Source of the DNA: Streptomyces alanosinicus
Lineage (GTDB): Bacteria; Actinomycetota; Actinomycetes; Streptomycetales; Streptomycetaceae
DNA length: 64,000 bases
Direction of reading: 5' to 3'
Assembly: GCF_014650595.1 (NCBI RefSeq)
Contig: NZ_BMVG01000011.1
Span: forward strand, 62,001-126,000
The notes under the pieces are model-generated. The model was not told the origin of the DNA, made no database searches, and saw only the letters and a list, made by a program, of their open reading frames with translations. Position 1 is the first letter of the stretch; each line of letters begins with the position of its first letter. This document shows positions 27,819 to 36,860 of this stretch, piece by piece. The translations under genes and the position numbers were made by a program.

Positions 27819-27864
27819 GCGGGCTGCCGCGCCGCCCCCGCCCGGCTGCTGATCCGAACGCCGG

Positions 27865-29040
27865 TCACCCGCAGGCCGGGGCCTCCTGGGTTTCCTGGTC
27901 CGGCCGGCCCGCGAACACGTCGAGCAGTCCCTGCGGACTGTCCGCGCGGAACAGCAGCGCGGTGTTTCGCGCCGACTCCGCGGCGGACACCTCGGCGCGC
28001 CGGAACATCCGGTCCTCGTAGGCGGCCAGCGCGGCCTCGGTGTCGCCGGGACGCGCGGCGAGCGCGAGGCCCAGTTCGGCGCCGTCGAGCAGCGCCAGAT
28101 TGGCGCCCTCGCCGGCGAACGGCGACATCAGATGGGCCGCGTCCCCGAGCAGCGTGACCCCGGGCACCCGCTCCCAGCGGTGACCGACCGGCAGGGCGTG
28201 GATCCGCCGGGGCACGAGCGCGCCGTCCGCGTCCGTGACCAGGGCCCGCAGGCTCTCGTGCCAGCCGTCGTACTCCTTGAGTACGGCCGCCCTGGCCGCC
28301 TCCGGGTCGCCGAAGTCGATGCCGTCCAGCCAGTCCTCCGGGGCCACGACGGCCGCGTACACATGCAGGCTGCCGTCCGTCTCGCGGTGCGCGAGGAGAC
28401 CCCGGCCCGCGCCGAGCGCGAAGAGCATCCCGCCGCCGACGACCGCCGCGCTCGCCGGATGGCGCAGATCCGCATCCCGCAGATCGGCCTCGACGAAGGA
28501 CACGCCCGTGTACGCGGGCCGGGCGGGGGAGAGCAGCGGGCGGATCCGGGACCAGGCGCCGTCCGCGCCGACCAGCAGATCCGTGGTGAACGCGGTGCCG
28601 TCCGCGAGCGTCACCTCGTGCCGGCCGTCGCCGAGGGGGCGGGCGTCGGTGACCTTGGCGCCCCAGTGGACCGTGTCCTCGGGCAGCGAGCCGAGCAGCA
28701 GGTCCCGCAGATCGCCGCGGTCGATCTCGGGCCGGCCGCCGGTACCGTCGTCCTCATGGGCGAGCCAGACGGTGCCCTGCCGGTCCAGGACGCGCGTCGC
28801 CTCGCCGCCCGGGTGGACGCGCCGCAGGAACTCCTCGTGCAGCGCGGCGGCTCGCAGCGCCTCCTGGCCGGAGTCGTCATGGATGTCGAGCATGCCGCCC
28901 TGGACCCGGGCGGCCGGCGAGGGCTCCAGGTCGAACAGGGCGGCCGCCGCGCCGTTCACGTGCAGGACCCGGGCGAGCGTGAGCCCGCCGAGACCGGCGC
29001 CGACGACGGCGACCGGGTAGTGGGGAGAGCGGGTGGTCAT
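27865..29040 (-). CDS. FAD-dependent aromatic monooxygenase (TetX-like)
   Basis: 391 residues. The class A flavoprotein motifs are in place: GAGLGGLTLARVL at the N-terminus (FAD ADP moiety), DG in LVGADGAWSRIR, and GDAAHLMSPFAGEGANLALLDG (GD motif). The closest recalled group is TetX/salicylate-hydroxylase-like enzymes that hydroxylate antibiotics or aromatics. The start overlaps the stop of the upstream TetR gene (ATGA), so they are co-translated. The substrate is unknown; tetracycline inactivation is a possibility only. Confidence 0.88.
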   Translation of the reverse strand: MTTRSPHYPVAVVGAGLGGLTLARVLHVNGAAAALFDLEPSPAARVQGGMLDIHDDSGQEALRAAALHEEFLRRVHPGGEATRVLDRQGTVWLAHEDDGTGGRPEIDRGDLRDLLLGSLPEDTVHWGAKVTDARPLGDGRHEVTLADGTAFTTDLLVGADGAWSRIRPLLSPARPAYTGVSFVEADLRDADLRHPASAAVVGGGMLFALGAGRGLLAHRETDGSLHVYAAVVAPEDWLDGIDFGDPEAARAAVLKEYDGWHESLRALVTDADGALVPRRIHALPVGHRWERVPGVTLLGDAAHLMSPFAGEGANLALLDGAELGLALAARPGDTEAALAAYEDRMFRRAEVSAAESARNTALLFRADSPQGLLDVFAGRPDQETQEAPACG

Positions 29041-29720
29041 GCGGGCCTCCTGGCAGGGCGGTCGGGTACGGCGGTGTGCTCGATGCCGTTGATCAGGGTC
29101 CGGACGGCCCACGACAGGCGGGCCTCGGGGGCGCCGGAGAGCAGCGCGTCGGCGCTCGCGGCGATGTGCGGATAGATGCCGGCCGGCGCCTCGCGGACGG
29201 CGTGGGACAGGGCCTGCAGGTCGCCCGGGGCCCCTTCCCCGGCGTGCTCGGCGGCCGTCGCGGCGGCGTGCTGCAGCAGCAGGTCGACGCCCCACGCGGC
29301 CTGCGCGCGCGGCACTCCGCCCGATGCGAGCAGCTCCAGCAGGGTCTCGATCAGCCGCAGATAGTGCGGGCCGCTCGGCCACGCGGTCAGCGCCGAGCGG
29401 GCGAGACTCGGATGCTCCAGGAGCATCGCGGTGTATCCGGTGAGCACCGCCTCCAGCCGCTCCCGCCAGTCGCCCTCGGCCGGGGCGGGGGGCACCGTGC
29501 CGAGCAGCTCGTCCAGGACGGCCGCGTGCAGCTCGTCGGTGTTGCGGACGTAGACGTACAGCGAGGCCGGGCCGGTGTCCAGTTCCTGTGCCAGCCGCCG
29601 CATGGTCACCTTGCGCAGTCCTTCCGCGCGCAGGATCGCGACGGCGGCGGCGACGATGCTTTCCCGGCTCAGGGCGGGCTTGGCGGGGCGCTCGCGGCGG
29701 GAGCGGGGAGAAGCGGTCAT
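29037..29720 (-). CDS. TetR-family regulator of the monooxygenase operon
   Basis: 227 residues. The helix-turn-helix (SRESIVAAAVAILRAEG, VTMRRLAQELDTGPASLYVYV) is followed by a TetR_C_1-type domain as in TetR/ActR. ATG 29720 gives the standard start; an upstream start would read through the operator. It precedes and overlaps the monooxygenase gene by four bases. Two near-identical 14-bp palindromes lie just upstream, so autoregulation of the two-gene operon is likely. Confidence 0.9.
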   Translation of the reverse strand: MTASPRSRRERPAKPALSRESIVAAAVAILRAEGLRKVTMRRLAQELDTGPASLYVYVRNTDELHAAVLDELLGTVPPAPAEGDWRERLEAVLTGYTAMLLEHPSLARSALTAWPSGPHYLRLIETLLELLASGGVPRAQAAWGVDLLLQHAAATAAEHAGEGAPGDLQALSHAVREAPAGIYPHIAASADALLSGAPEARLSWAVRTLINGIEHTAVPDRPARRPA

Positions 29721-29732
29721 GGGTCCACCGTA

Positions 29733-29776
29733 ACGAACATGTTCGTAGCGAACAAGTACGTGACGAACGTGTTCGT
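29733..29776. promoter_or_regulatory. Paired TetR-type operators
   Basis: ACGAACATGTTCGT (29733-29746) is a perfect 14-bp palindrome. ACGAACGTGTTCGT (29763-29776) repeats it with a changed centre. Centres are 30 bp apart and a further half-site GCGAACAAGTACG lies between. They begin 12 bp upstream of the TetR start, covering its promoter and possibly that of the divergent LacI gene. Confidence 0.75.
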
Positions 29777-29881
29777 CGGAGAGAGTGTGTGGCCCGGTGC
29801 GGGCCCCGATTTCGTGCAAGGGTGAACCACGTCGCCCCGCCGGTTCCCGGCCCCCGCCCCTCTGCCAAGATGCGGTCTGTC

Positions 29882-30883
29882 ATGGTGCAGATACCGAACA
29901 CGCCCACGAGTGCCGATGTGGCCCGCCTGGCCGGCGTCTCGCGCGCGACCGTGTCCTACGTCCTCAACAACACCAGCGCCGTACGGATCAGCGAACCGAC
30001 GCGGCGGCGCGTTCACGAAGCCGCGCGCGAACTGGGGTACGTGCCCCACGCCGCCGCCCGCAGCCTGCGCGCCGGACACAGCCGTATGGTCCTCATGCCC
30101 GCCCCGGCGATCCCTGTGGGCCCCCTGTACAGCGGATTCCTCAACGAACTCCAGTGGGCGCTGGGGCGGCTCGACTACACCGTCGTGCAGTACGGCACCG
30201 TCGGCCTCCTGGGCGACGAGGCCGCCCGCGCCTGGGCGGAGCTGCGGCCCGTCGCCGTCCTGGTGCCCGGCGCGGAACTCGGGCCGCAGGGCGTCCGCGT
30301 CCTCAAGCGCTCCGGCGCCCGAGCCGTCGTCACCCTCGGCCCCGAACGCGTCGACGGCGCCCATGCCCTGCTGATGGACCACGACACCGTCGGCCGGTGC
30401 GCGGCCGCCCACCTCTACGAAGGGGGCCGACGCCGGATCGGTGTCGTGGTGCCCGAGGAGTCGGGTCTGGAGGCCTACTCACGGCCCCGGCTCGCCGGGG
30501 TGCGCCAGGCGCTCTCCGGCACCGACGCCGCCGTGACGGAGCTGCCGCTCGCCTACACCGAGGAATCCGCCGCCCGACTCGCCGCGGGCTGGCGGGAGTC
30601 GGGACTGGACGCGGTGTTCGCCTACAACGACGAGTACGCGATGCTCCTGATGCGCGCCCTGCAGGACGAGGGGCTGCGCGTCCCCGAGGACGTGGCCCTG
30701 ATCGGCGCCGACGACCTGATGCTCGGCCGGCTGCTGCGGCCCCGCCTGAGCACGGTCCATATCGAACTGCCCTCGGGCCGCGACCTGGCCGAACTGGTCG
30801 ACCGTGCGGTACGCGACCCGGGCGGTGAGCCGGAGGTGCACAAGGTGCTGGGCGCCTCGGTGGTGCGGCGCGAGTCCAGCTGA
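29882..30883 (+). CDS. LacI-family transcriptional regulator
   Basis: 333 residues. The N-terminal LacI helix-turn-helix (TSADVARLAGVSRATVSYVL, hinge in RSLRAGHSR) is followed by a periplasmic-binding-protein-like sensor domain. ATG 29882 is followed directly by GTG, either of which could initiate. No sugar-utilisation gene adjoins, since it is flanked by the TetR operon and thioredoxin, so its regulon is elsewhere. The gene is divergent from the TetR gene across the paired palindromes. Confidence 0.9.
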   Translation: MVQIPNTPTSADVARLAGVSRATVSYVLNNTSAVRISEPTRRRVHEAARELGYVPHAAARSLRAGHSRMVLMPAPAIPVGPLYSGFLNELQWALGRLDYTVVQYGTVGLLGDEAARAWAELRPVAVLVPGAELGPQGVRVLKRSGARAVVTLGPERVDGAHALLMDHDTVGRCAAAHLYEGGRRRIGVVVPEESGLEAYSRPRLAGVRQALSGTDAAVTELPLAYTEESAARLAAGWRESGLDAVFAYNDEYAMLLMRALQDEGLRVPEDVALIGADDLMLGRLLRPRLSTVHIELPSGRDLAELVDRAVRDPGGEPEVHKVLGASVVRRESS

Positions 30884-30920
30884 CGGCCGTACGCACGGGG
30901 CGCCGGACCCGCCGCGGGTG

Positions 30921-31319
30921 CTACTGGGCGGTGCCCTCCTGCGCGTGCTGAGCCTGGGCCTGCTGGGCCGCGATGCTCTTGTGCACCTCGTCCATGTCCA
31001 GCCCGCGGGCCTGCCCGATGAGGTCGGCCAGGGCGGGCTCGGGCAGGGCGCCCGGCTGGGCGAAGACGGCGACCTTGTCGCGGACGATCATCAGCGTCGG
31101 GATCGACTGGATGCCGAAGGCCTGGGCCAGCTCCGGCTGGGCCTCGGTGTCCACCTTGCCGAAGACGAGGTCCGGGTTGTCCGCGGCGGCCTTCTCGTAC
31201 ACCGGCGCGAACTGCCGGCACGGCCCGCACCAGGCAGCCCAGAAATCGATGAGAACGAAATCGTTCTCGCTGACCGTCTGGTCGAAGTTGTCCTTGGTCA
31301 GCTCCACGGTGCTGCTCAT
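30921..31319 (-). CDS. Thioredoxin
   Basis: 132 residues. The thioredoxin fold carries the active site WCGPC (Cys31 and Cys34) and the cis-Pro in SIPTLMIV. About 25 extra C-terminal residues (Gln/Ala-rich, ending QAQHAQEGTAQ) extend beyond the usual 107. It reduces protein disulphides. It is divergent from a disulphide-reductase-like flavoprotein gene, which could be functionally linked, though it is not a classical thioredoxin reductase. Confidence 0.93.
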   Translation of the reverse strand: MSSTVELTKDNFDQTVSENDFVLIDFWAAWCGPCRQFAPVYEKAAADNPDLVFGKVDTEAQPELAQAFGIQSIPTLMIVRDKVAVFAQPGALPEPALADLIGQARGLDMDEVHKSIAAQQAQAQHAQEGTAQ

Positions 31320-31458
31320 GGCGTGAGTCCCTCTTCCTGTGTGGGGTGTGCCGACGGCGCAAACACGGTCGCCGGGCCGCCTATTCCACACGTGTATGTG
31401 CATGTCCCGCGCGTGTACCCATGTGGCCGTCGCGCACACCACCCACCAGACTGACCCC

Positions 31459-32889
31459 ATGACGGAAACGGAATCCATCGCGTACGACGTCGTGGTGCTC
31501 GGGGCCGGTCCCGTGGGGGAGAACGTCGCCGACCGCACCCGTGCGGCCGGCCTCACCACGGCGATCGTGGAGAGCGAACTCGTCGGCGGCGAGTGCTCGT
31601 ACTGGGCGTGCATGCCCAGCAAGGCGCTGCTGCGGCCGGTGATCGCCCAGGCGGACGCCCGCCGCCTGCCCGGCCTCGCCCCGGCGGTCCAGGGCCCGCT
31701 CGACACCCCGGCCGTCCTGGCCCGCCGGAACGACTACGCCTCCCACTGGAAGGACGACGGCCAGGCCGCCTGGGTGCACGGCATCGGCGCCGACCTCTAC
31801 CGCGGCCACGGGCGCCTCGCGGGCCCCCGCACGGTCACCGTGACCGGTGCCGACGGCACGGTCACCACCCTCACCGCCCGGCACGCCGTCGCGGTCGCCA
31901 CCGGCACCCGCGCCCAACTGCCCGACCTGCCCCATCTCGCCGGGGTGAAGCCCTGGACCAGCCGCGAGGCCACCAGCGCGCAGGCCGCCCCGGGCCGGCT
32001 GATCGTCGTCGGCGGCGGTGTCGTCGCCACCGAGATGGCCACCGCCTGGCAGGCCCTCGGCTCCCGGGTCACCCTGCTGGTCCGTGGCAAGGGCCTGCTG
32101 AACCGCATGGAGCCGTTCGCCGGGGAACTGGTCGCCGAGGCACTCGCCGAATCCGGCGTCGACGTCCGCACCGGCACCTCCGTGGAGTCCGTCACCCGCG
32201 AGAACGGCACCGTCGTGGCCGTCACCGCCGGCGGTGACCGCGTCGAGGCCGACGAGATCCTCTTCGCCACCGGCCGCGTCCCGCACACCGACGACATCGG
32301 TCTCGACACCGTCGGCCTGACCCCCGGCTCCTGGCTGGAGGCCGACGACACCCTCCGCGTCACCGGCACCGACTGGCTGTACGCGGTCGGCGACGTCAAC
32401 CACCGCGCCCTCCTCACCCACCAGGGCAAGTACCAGGCCCGGATCGCGGGCGCCGCCATCGCCGCCCGCGCGGCCGGCGACCCCGTGGTGCACGAGCCCT
32501 GGGGCCCCCATGTGGCCACCGCCGACCACCACGCCGTACCCCAGGTCGTCTTCACCGACCCCGAGGCCGCCGCGGTCGGGCTCTCCCTCGCCGAGGCCGA
32601 ACAGGCCGGCCACCGGGTCCGCGCCGTCGACGTCGAGTTCTCCTCCGTCGCGGGCGCCGGCCTGTACGGCGACGGATACAACGGCCGCGCCCGGATGGTC
32701 GTGGACCTGGAGGACGAGACCCTGCGCGGGGTCACCTTCGTCGGCCCCGGCGTCGGCGAACTCATCCACTCCGCCACCGTCGCCGTCGCCGGCCGGGTCC
32801 CGGTCAGCAGGCTGTGGCACGCGGTCCCGTCCTACCCGACGCTGAGCGAGGTGTGGCTGCGGCTGCTGGAGGCCTACCGCGACAACTGA
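31459..32889 (+). CDS. FAD/NAD(P)-dependent disulphide oxidoreductase
   Basis: 476 residues. FAD-binding GAGPVGENVADR, redox-active pair Cys46/Cys51 in GGECSYWACMPSK, NAD(P)-binding GGGVVATEMATAW and a C-terminal dimerisation domain are present. This is the class I pyridine-nucleotide disulphide oxidoreductase family (lipoamide dehydrogenase, mercuric reductase). The C-terminal His-Glu pair of lipoamide dehydrogenases is not evident, so the true substrate is unclear; a mycothiol- or ergothioneine-related role is speculation. The ATG at 31459 is preferred; the frame is open 40 codons upstream without family match. Confidence 0.9.
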   Translation: MTETESIAYDVVVLGAGPVGENVADRTRAAGLTTAIVESELVGGECSYWACMPSKALLRPVIAQADARRLPGLAPAVQGPLDTPAVLARRNDYASHWKDDGQAAWVHGIGADLYRGHGRLAGPRTVTVTGADGTVTTLTARHAVAVATGTRAQLPDLPHLAGVKPWTSREATSAQAAPGRLIVVGGGVVATEMATAWQALGSRVTLLVRGKGLLNRMEPFAGELVAEALAESGVDVRTGTSVESVTRENGTVVAVTAGGDRVEADEILFATGRVPHTDDIGLDTVGLTPGSWLEADDTLRVTGTDWLYAVGDVNHRALLTHQGKYQARIAGAAIAARAAGDPVVHEPWGPHVATADHHAVPQVVFTDPEAAAVGLSLAEAEQAGHRVRAVDVEFSSVAGAGLYGDGYNGRARMVVDLEDETLRGVTFVGPGVGELIHSATVAVAGRVPVSRLWHAVPSYPTLSEVWLRLLEAYRDN

Positions 32890-32897
32890 CGTGCTGC

Positions 32898-33542
32898 TTA
32901 CGGCAGTTCGAAGCCGAGGGCGTCGGCCGCCGCCTCGGGCGTCGGCCGGTTCCACAGGGCGGCGACCGCCTCGTTCGTGGACAGCGAGCGCAGTTCGGCG
33001 CGGTCCAGGTAGAGCATGCCGTCCAGGTGGTCCGTCTCGTGCTGCACGATACGGGCGGGCCACCCGGTGAACACCTCGTCCAGCGCATGGCCCCGCTCGT
33101 CCTCGCCGCGCAGCCGCACTTCGGTGTGCCGGGCCACCACCGCCTGCCAGCCCGGCACGCTCAGACAGCCCTCGAAGAACGCGGCACGCGCACTGCCCAC
33201 CGGCTCGTACACCGGGTTCACCAGGACGCGGAACGGCTGCGGGACGCGCCCCCGGGCCACCGCCACCTCCTCGGGCACCGGCGCCGGATCCTCGATGACC
33301 GCGATCCGCAGGGGTACACCCACCTGCGGCGCGGCAAGACCCACGCCGGGCGCGGCGTGCATGGTGGCGCGCAGGGCCTCGACGAAGCGGGCGAGCAGGG
33401 CGGGGCCGAGCTGACCGTCGTACGGCTCGGCGCCGCGCCGCAGCACCGGCTGCCCGGCGGCGACGATGGGCAAGGTGCCGCCCGCGGCGAGGAGTTCCTC
33501 GACCCGTTCGGCGAGCGGCGCGTGATCAGAGGGAGGTGCCAT
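32898..33542 (-). CDS. def: Peptide deformylase
   Basis: 214 residues. All three motifs are intact: GVGLAAPQVG (66-75), EGCLSVPG with metal ligand Cys126, and QHETDHLDG with His168, Glu169 and His172. It removes formyl from nascent N-terminal Met. Streptomyces carry several deformylase paralogues; this one has a 30-residue N-terminal lead. The ATG at 33542 was chosen to give the usual length. It converges on the disulphide oxidoreductase with an 8-bp gap. Confidence 0.93.
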   Translation of the reverse strand: MAPPSDHAPLAERVEELLAAGGTLPIVAAGQPVLRRGAEPYDGQLGPALLARFVEALRATMHAAPGVGLAAPQVGVPLRIAVIEDPAPVPEEVAVARGRVPQPFRVLVNPVYEPVGSARAAFFEGCLSVPGWQAVVARHTEVRLRGEDERGHALDEVFTGWPARIVQHETDHLDGMLYLDRAELRSLSTNEAVAALWNRPTPEAAADALGFELP

Positions 33543-33676
33543 CGCGTCAGCATGCCATGCCACCCCCGCACTCCCTGTGGCACACCTCACCAACACCCCG
33601 GGGAACTCAGCCGCTTCGCGGCCCGACCACTGGACCGCCAGCGCTTCCGCACCGAGTCCCCCGGGGAAGCCTCCCC

Positions 33677-34998
33677 ATGACCGCCGCTCCCTCGCCCGCC
33701 CCGACCGAGGCCTCCCGCCCCGCGGCTAGGGCCTGTCCGGCGGATCCTGTCGCGGACGCGGGGGGCGGTGCGCCCATCTGCTGCGTTGTCGTCGGTCGTC
33801 AACTCCCCCACGCTCGACTGCTCCCCCACGCTCGACTGCTCCCCCACGCTCGACTTCGCTCGCGCGGGGGGACCCCCACCGCGGGGGCGCCCCCATCGCG
33901 TCGACTCCCTCCTCCGCCTTGCAGCTGGACGCTCCGCCCCCCGCTCACCTGCGCCGATGAGGCACCGTCACTTTCCCGCGACCTGATCCGCCGGACAGGC
34001 CCTAGGGGCCGCTGGGCACCCCTGCGCCCGCTGGTCCTGCGCCTGCACTTCTACGCCGGGTGTCCTCGTCGCCCCGTTCCTGCTGGTCGCCGCAGTCACG
34101 GGACTGCTGTACGCGGGCTCGTTCCAGGCCGAGGAACTCGTCTACGGCCATGAGCTGACCGTCCCCGCCGGGACGACCGAACTGCCCCTCTCCGCCCAGG
34201 TCGCCGCCCGCACGGCCCACCCCGAAGGCACCGTCGCGGCCGTACGCCCCGCACCCGAGGCCGGCGCCACCCGGGTGCTGCTGTCCGGCGTCCCGGGTGT
34301 CGACCCCGAGCACACTCGCGCCGTGTTCGTCGACCCCAGCACCGGCCGGGTGCGCGGCTCCTTCGAACAGTACGGTGCGACCGGCGCGCTGCCCCTGCGC
34401 ACCTGGATCGACGGACTCCACCGCGATCTGCGCCTCGGCGACACCGGCCGCCTCTACAGCGAACTGGCCGCCAGCTGACTGTGGGTGATCACGGCCGACG
34501 GGCTGGTGCTCTGGCTCTCCCGCCGCCGCGCCCCGCGCACGGTCCGTGGCACCAGCGGGCGGCGCCGCACCCTCCTCGGCCAGGCCACCCCGTCCGTCTC
34601 CGCGTCCGTGACCGGCGGCGAGCACGCGGGCCACGCCGCGGCGGCCGGTTCCGGGGGCGGCGCCGCACCCGGCGTGGGCCTGGACAAGGTGCTGGCCGCG
34701 GCCCGCGCCAAGGGCCTCGGCGACCCCGTCGAGATCGTGCCGCCGGCCGACGCCCACAGCGCGTACGTCGTCCGGCAGATACAGCATGTGGTGGCAGCGC
34801 GGACGCGGCTCCGCCTTCGGCCGGCCCCTGCCACGCGGAGCCTGGGCCGAGGTGCCGCCGTACATCCTGGTCCCCGCGCTCGCGGCCGTCGCCGTGCTCG
34901 GCTGGTTCGTGCCGCTGCTCGGCATCCCGCTGGCCGCGTTCCTCGCCGTCGACATCGCCCTCGGCGAGCTGGCACACCGCCGCGGACGCCGGACCTAG
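33677..34998 (+). pseudogene. Decayed PepSY-associated TM domain protein gene
   Basis: Pieces of a PepSY-TM membrane protein remain in order: an N-terminal Ala/Pro-rich start (MTAAPSPAPTEASRPAA), LRPLVLRLHFYAG, VTGLLYAGSFQAEELVYGHE, VFVDPSTGRVRGS, TWIDGLHRDLRLGDTGRLYS, and a C-terminal WFVPLLGIPLAAFLAVD helix. The lesions are: a MITE at 33729-34002 whose removal with one TA restores the frame exactly; an extra T at about 34061; TGA at 34476-34478 replacing an expected Trp codon; and a deletion plus frameshift near 34783 that removes the middle membrane segments. The 25 codons before 33677 also look like the tail of a lost upstream gene (ARPLDRQRFRTESPGEASP). Confidence 0.8.
33729..34002. mobile_element. 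MITE copy 1 (IS630-like, TA target duplication)
   Basis: 274 bp bounded by perfect 18-bp inverted repeats (GGGCCTGTCCGGCGGATC) that extend to 25 of 27 matching bases. It is flanked by TA on both sides in a CTAG context (33727-33728 and 34003-34004), the target pattern of IS630-family transposition. It has no transposase gene. Its interior carries a triplicated TGCTCCCCCACGCTCGAC-type unit absent from copy 2. Confidence 0.85.
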
Positions 34999-35042
34999 GG
35001 GGCGCGCCGCAGGGGACAGCGCGGTCCGGCACGCCGGTCCGA

Positions 35043-35114
35043 GAAGAAGACGGGGCACCAGAAGAAGACCGGGCACCAGAAGAAGACCGGGCACGAGAAG
35101 AAGACCGGGCACGA
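35043..35114. repeat. Four tandem 18-bp repeats
   Basis: Four head-to-tail copies of GAAGAAGACCGGGCACCA with a few substitutions fill most of the 169-bp gap between the PepSY relic and the M56 gene. The copies have no spacers, so this is a minisatellite, not a CRISPR. Nothing else is recognisable in the gap. Confidence 0.85.
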
Positions 35115-35167
35115 GGGACGGCCGTAGCACGGACAGGGGGCGCGGTCGTACGGAAGACTGACCGCCC

Positions 35168-36250
35168 ATGGGGGTCTTCGTCTTCCTGCCACTGGTGCTC
35201 CCGCTGTCCGCCTGGCCGGTCGCCCGGCTCGGCGAGACACGGCTGCATCCGCGTACCGCGACGCGGCTGCTGACGGCGGTGGCGGTCGTCATGGCCATGT
35301 GCAGCACCCTCTGCCTGGCCCTGGTCATGGCCGTCGGCACCGCCCAGCTGCCCGGCAACCCCCTCCCGGACGCCTGGTCCGACCCGCGGGTGCGGGCCGC
35401 CGTCCCGTACGACGAGATCGCCGGCCGGGCCGCCATCTGCGCGCTCACCCTGGTCGTGGCCGCCTGTGCCCGCACCCTGCTGCGGCACCGCCGGGTCATC
35501 CGCCGGACCCACCGCGCCCTGGGCCCCGGCCCGGGTACCTCCCGTACGAGGGCGAGGGTGAGGACGAGGGCGAGGGTGAGGGTGAGGACGAGGGCCAAGA
35601 GTCGGCACACCGACGGGACGCACCTGGCGCCGTGGACGGCGGGAGCCCGGCGGCCCGGCCCGGCCGCGCGGCCGGGGCAGGGGCCGGGGCCGACGGTCGC
35701 GGTTCTGCCCGACGGCGCGCCGTACGCCTACGCCCTGCCCGGCGGCCGGGGCCGGATCGTCGTCAGCACCGCACTGCTGGCCGGGCTCGCTCCCGGCGAG
35801 CGGCGTGCCCTGTTCGCCCACGAACGCGCCCATCTGAGGGCCGGCCACCACCGCCATCTGCTCGCCGCGCATCTCGCCGCCCGCGCCAACCCGTTCCTGC
35901 GCCCGCTGCGCACCGCCGTCCTCTACACGGCCGAGCGCTGGGCGGACGAGGAGGCCGCCCGCACGGTCGGCGACCGGCGTACCGTCGCCCGCGCCATCGG
36001 CCGGGCGGCACTGTTGTCCGCCGATACCCCCGGGCCCACCCTCGCCGCGCTCGCGGCCACCGGTCCCGTGCCGCGCCGGGTGGCGGCGCTGCTGGCCCCC
36101 GCGCCCATGGCCCGCACCTGGCCGCCGGCCTGCACCCCGGTCGGCCTCGCCGCCTGGGGCGCCGCCGCCGGGGCGCTGGTGTCCGCGATGTCGTCGGCGA
36201 ACTCCGCCGTCACCCTGTATCTGATCCTGCACGCGACGGCCTCGATGTGA
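35168..36250 (+). CDS. M56-family membrane metallopeptidase (BlaR1-like)
   Basis: 360 residues. Three or four membrane helices (VFLPLVLPLSAW, VAVVMAMCSTLCLALVMAV, and a C-terminal helix) surround a cytoplasmic zinc-protease domain with HERAH (His218, Glu219, His222) and a downstream ERWADEEAAR. M56 proteins of the BlaR1/MecR1 type cleave a BlaI/CopY repressor, but no repressor gene adjoins. An Arg-rich insert near residues 122-145 (RTRARVRTRARVRVRTRAK) comes from a DNA micro-repeat and is probably a recent expansion. Confidence 0.8.
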   Translation: MGVFVFLPLVLPLSAWPVARLGETRLHPRTATRLLTAVAVVMAMCSTLCLALVMAVGTAQLPGNPLPDAWSDPRVRAAVPYDEIAGRAAICALTLVVAACARTLLRHRRVIRRTHRALGPGPGTSRTRARVRTRARVRVRTRAKSRHTDGTHLAPWTAGARRPGPAARPGQGPGPTVAVLPDGAPYAYALPGGRGRIVVSTALLAGLAPGERRALFAHERAHLRAGHHRHLLAAHLAARANPFLRPLRTAVLYTAERWADEEAARTVGDRRTVARAIGRAALLSADTPGPTLAALAATGPVPRRVAALLAPAPMARTWPPACTPVGLAAWGAAAGALVSAMSSANSAVTLYLILHATASM

Positions 36251-36269
36251 CCCGGCTCATCGACCCGGC

Positions 36270-36665
36270 TCACTCCTGCGGGAAGTCGCCCGCCAGCGCC
36301 GAGGCGATCCTCAGATGCCGCTCCGCCTCCTCGTGCCGGGCCTGCCGCTGGAGCGTACGGCCCAGCATCAGCCGGGCGTAGTGCTCCACCGGGTCACGCT
36401 CCACGATGATCCGCAACTCGGCTTCCGCGCGGCGCAGTTGGGCCGAGTGGTAGTAGGCGCGGGCCAGCAGCAGCCGGGGTCCGGTCTGCTCCGGAACCTC
36501 CTCGACCAGCCCGCTCAGCACCCGCGCCGCGCCCGCGTAGTCCTTCGCGTCGAAGAACTGCTGCGCGCGCTCCCAGCGCTCGGCCGGTGTGCCGTGGTCG
36601 TAGTACGTGGTCTCCACTTGCGTCCCCACTTGAGTCTCTACTTGCGTCCCCGCTTGCGTCTCCAC
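36270..36665 (-). CDS. Small TPR-repeat protein with expanded N-terminus
   Basis: 131 residues. Two to three tetratricopeptide helices follow (AERWERAQQFFDAKDYAGAARVL, quoted as AQQFFDAKDYAGAARVL; LLLARAYYHSAQLRRAEAEL; GRTLQRQARHEEAERHLRIA). Family members start near VETTYYDHGTPAERW. Here the GTG at 36665 has a near-perfect site (AAGGAGG) and adds 16 residues made of repeats of VETQ-x-GTQ, encoded by imperfect tandem DNA repeats (36617-36665). A GTG at 36617 would give the usual length. It probably works as a protein-interaction module; the partner is unknown. Confidence 0.75.
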   Translation of the reverse strand: METQAGTQVETQVGTQVETTYYDHGTPAERWERAQQFFDAKDYAGAARVLSGLVEEVPEQTGPRLLLARAYYHSAQLRRAEAELRIIVERDPVEHYARLMLGRTLQRQARHEEAERHLRIASALAGDFPQE

Positions 36666-36860
36666 TCGTGACCTCCTTCGGCGGCCACAACTGAACGCGT
36701 TCGTTAAATATTCCACTAACCCCCTGAAGGCAAGATCAATTACCCGAAAGTCCATCCATCCGTTCGCGGAAAGCCCTTTCATGGAGCCTTCGGCCCGCCA
36801 TCCTCTCGCTCGGTCACGGATGTGCTGACCGGACGAGCGGACCATCGACTGGAGGACCCC

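Noticed and set aside
30387..30896. Arg-rich minus-strand open frame inside the LacI gene
   Set aside because: Shadow of the LacI coding sequence; no start signal and no domain.
35043..35114. Tandem repeats as a CRISPR array
   Set aside because: The four units are contiguous with no spacers and no cas genes nearby.
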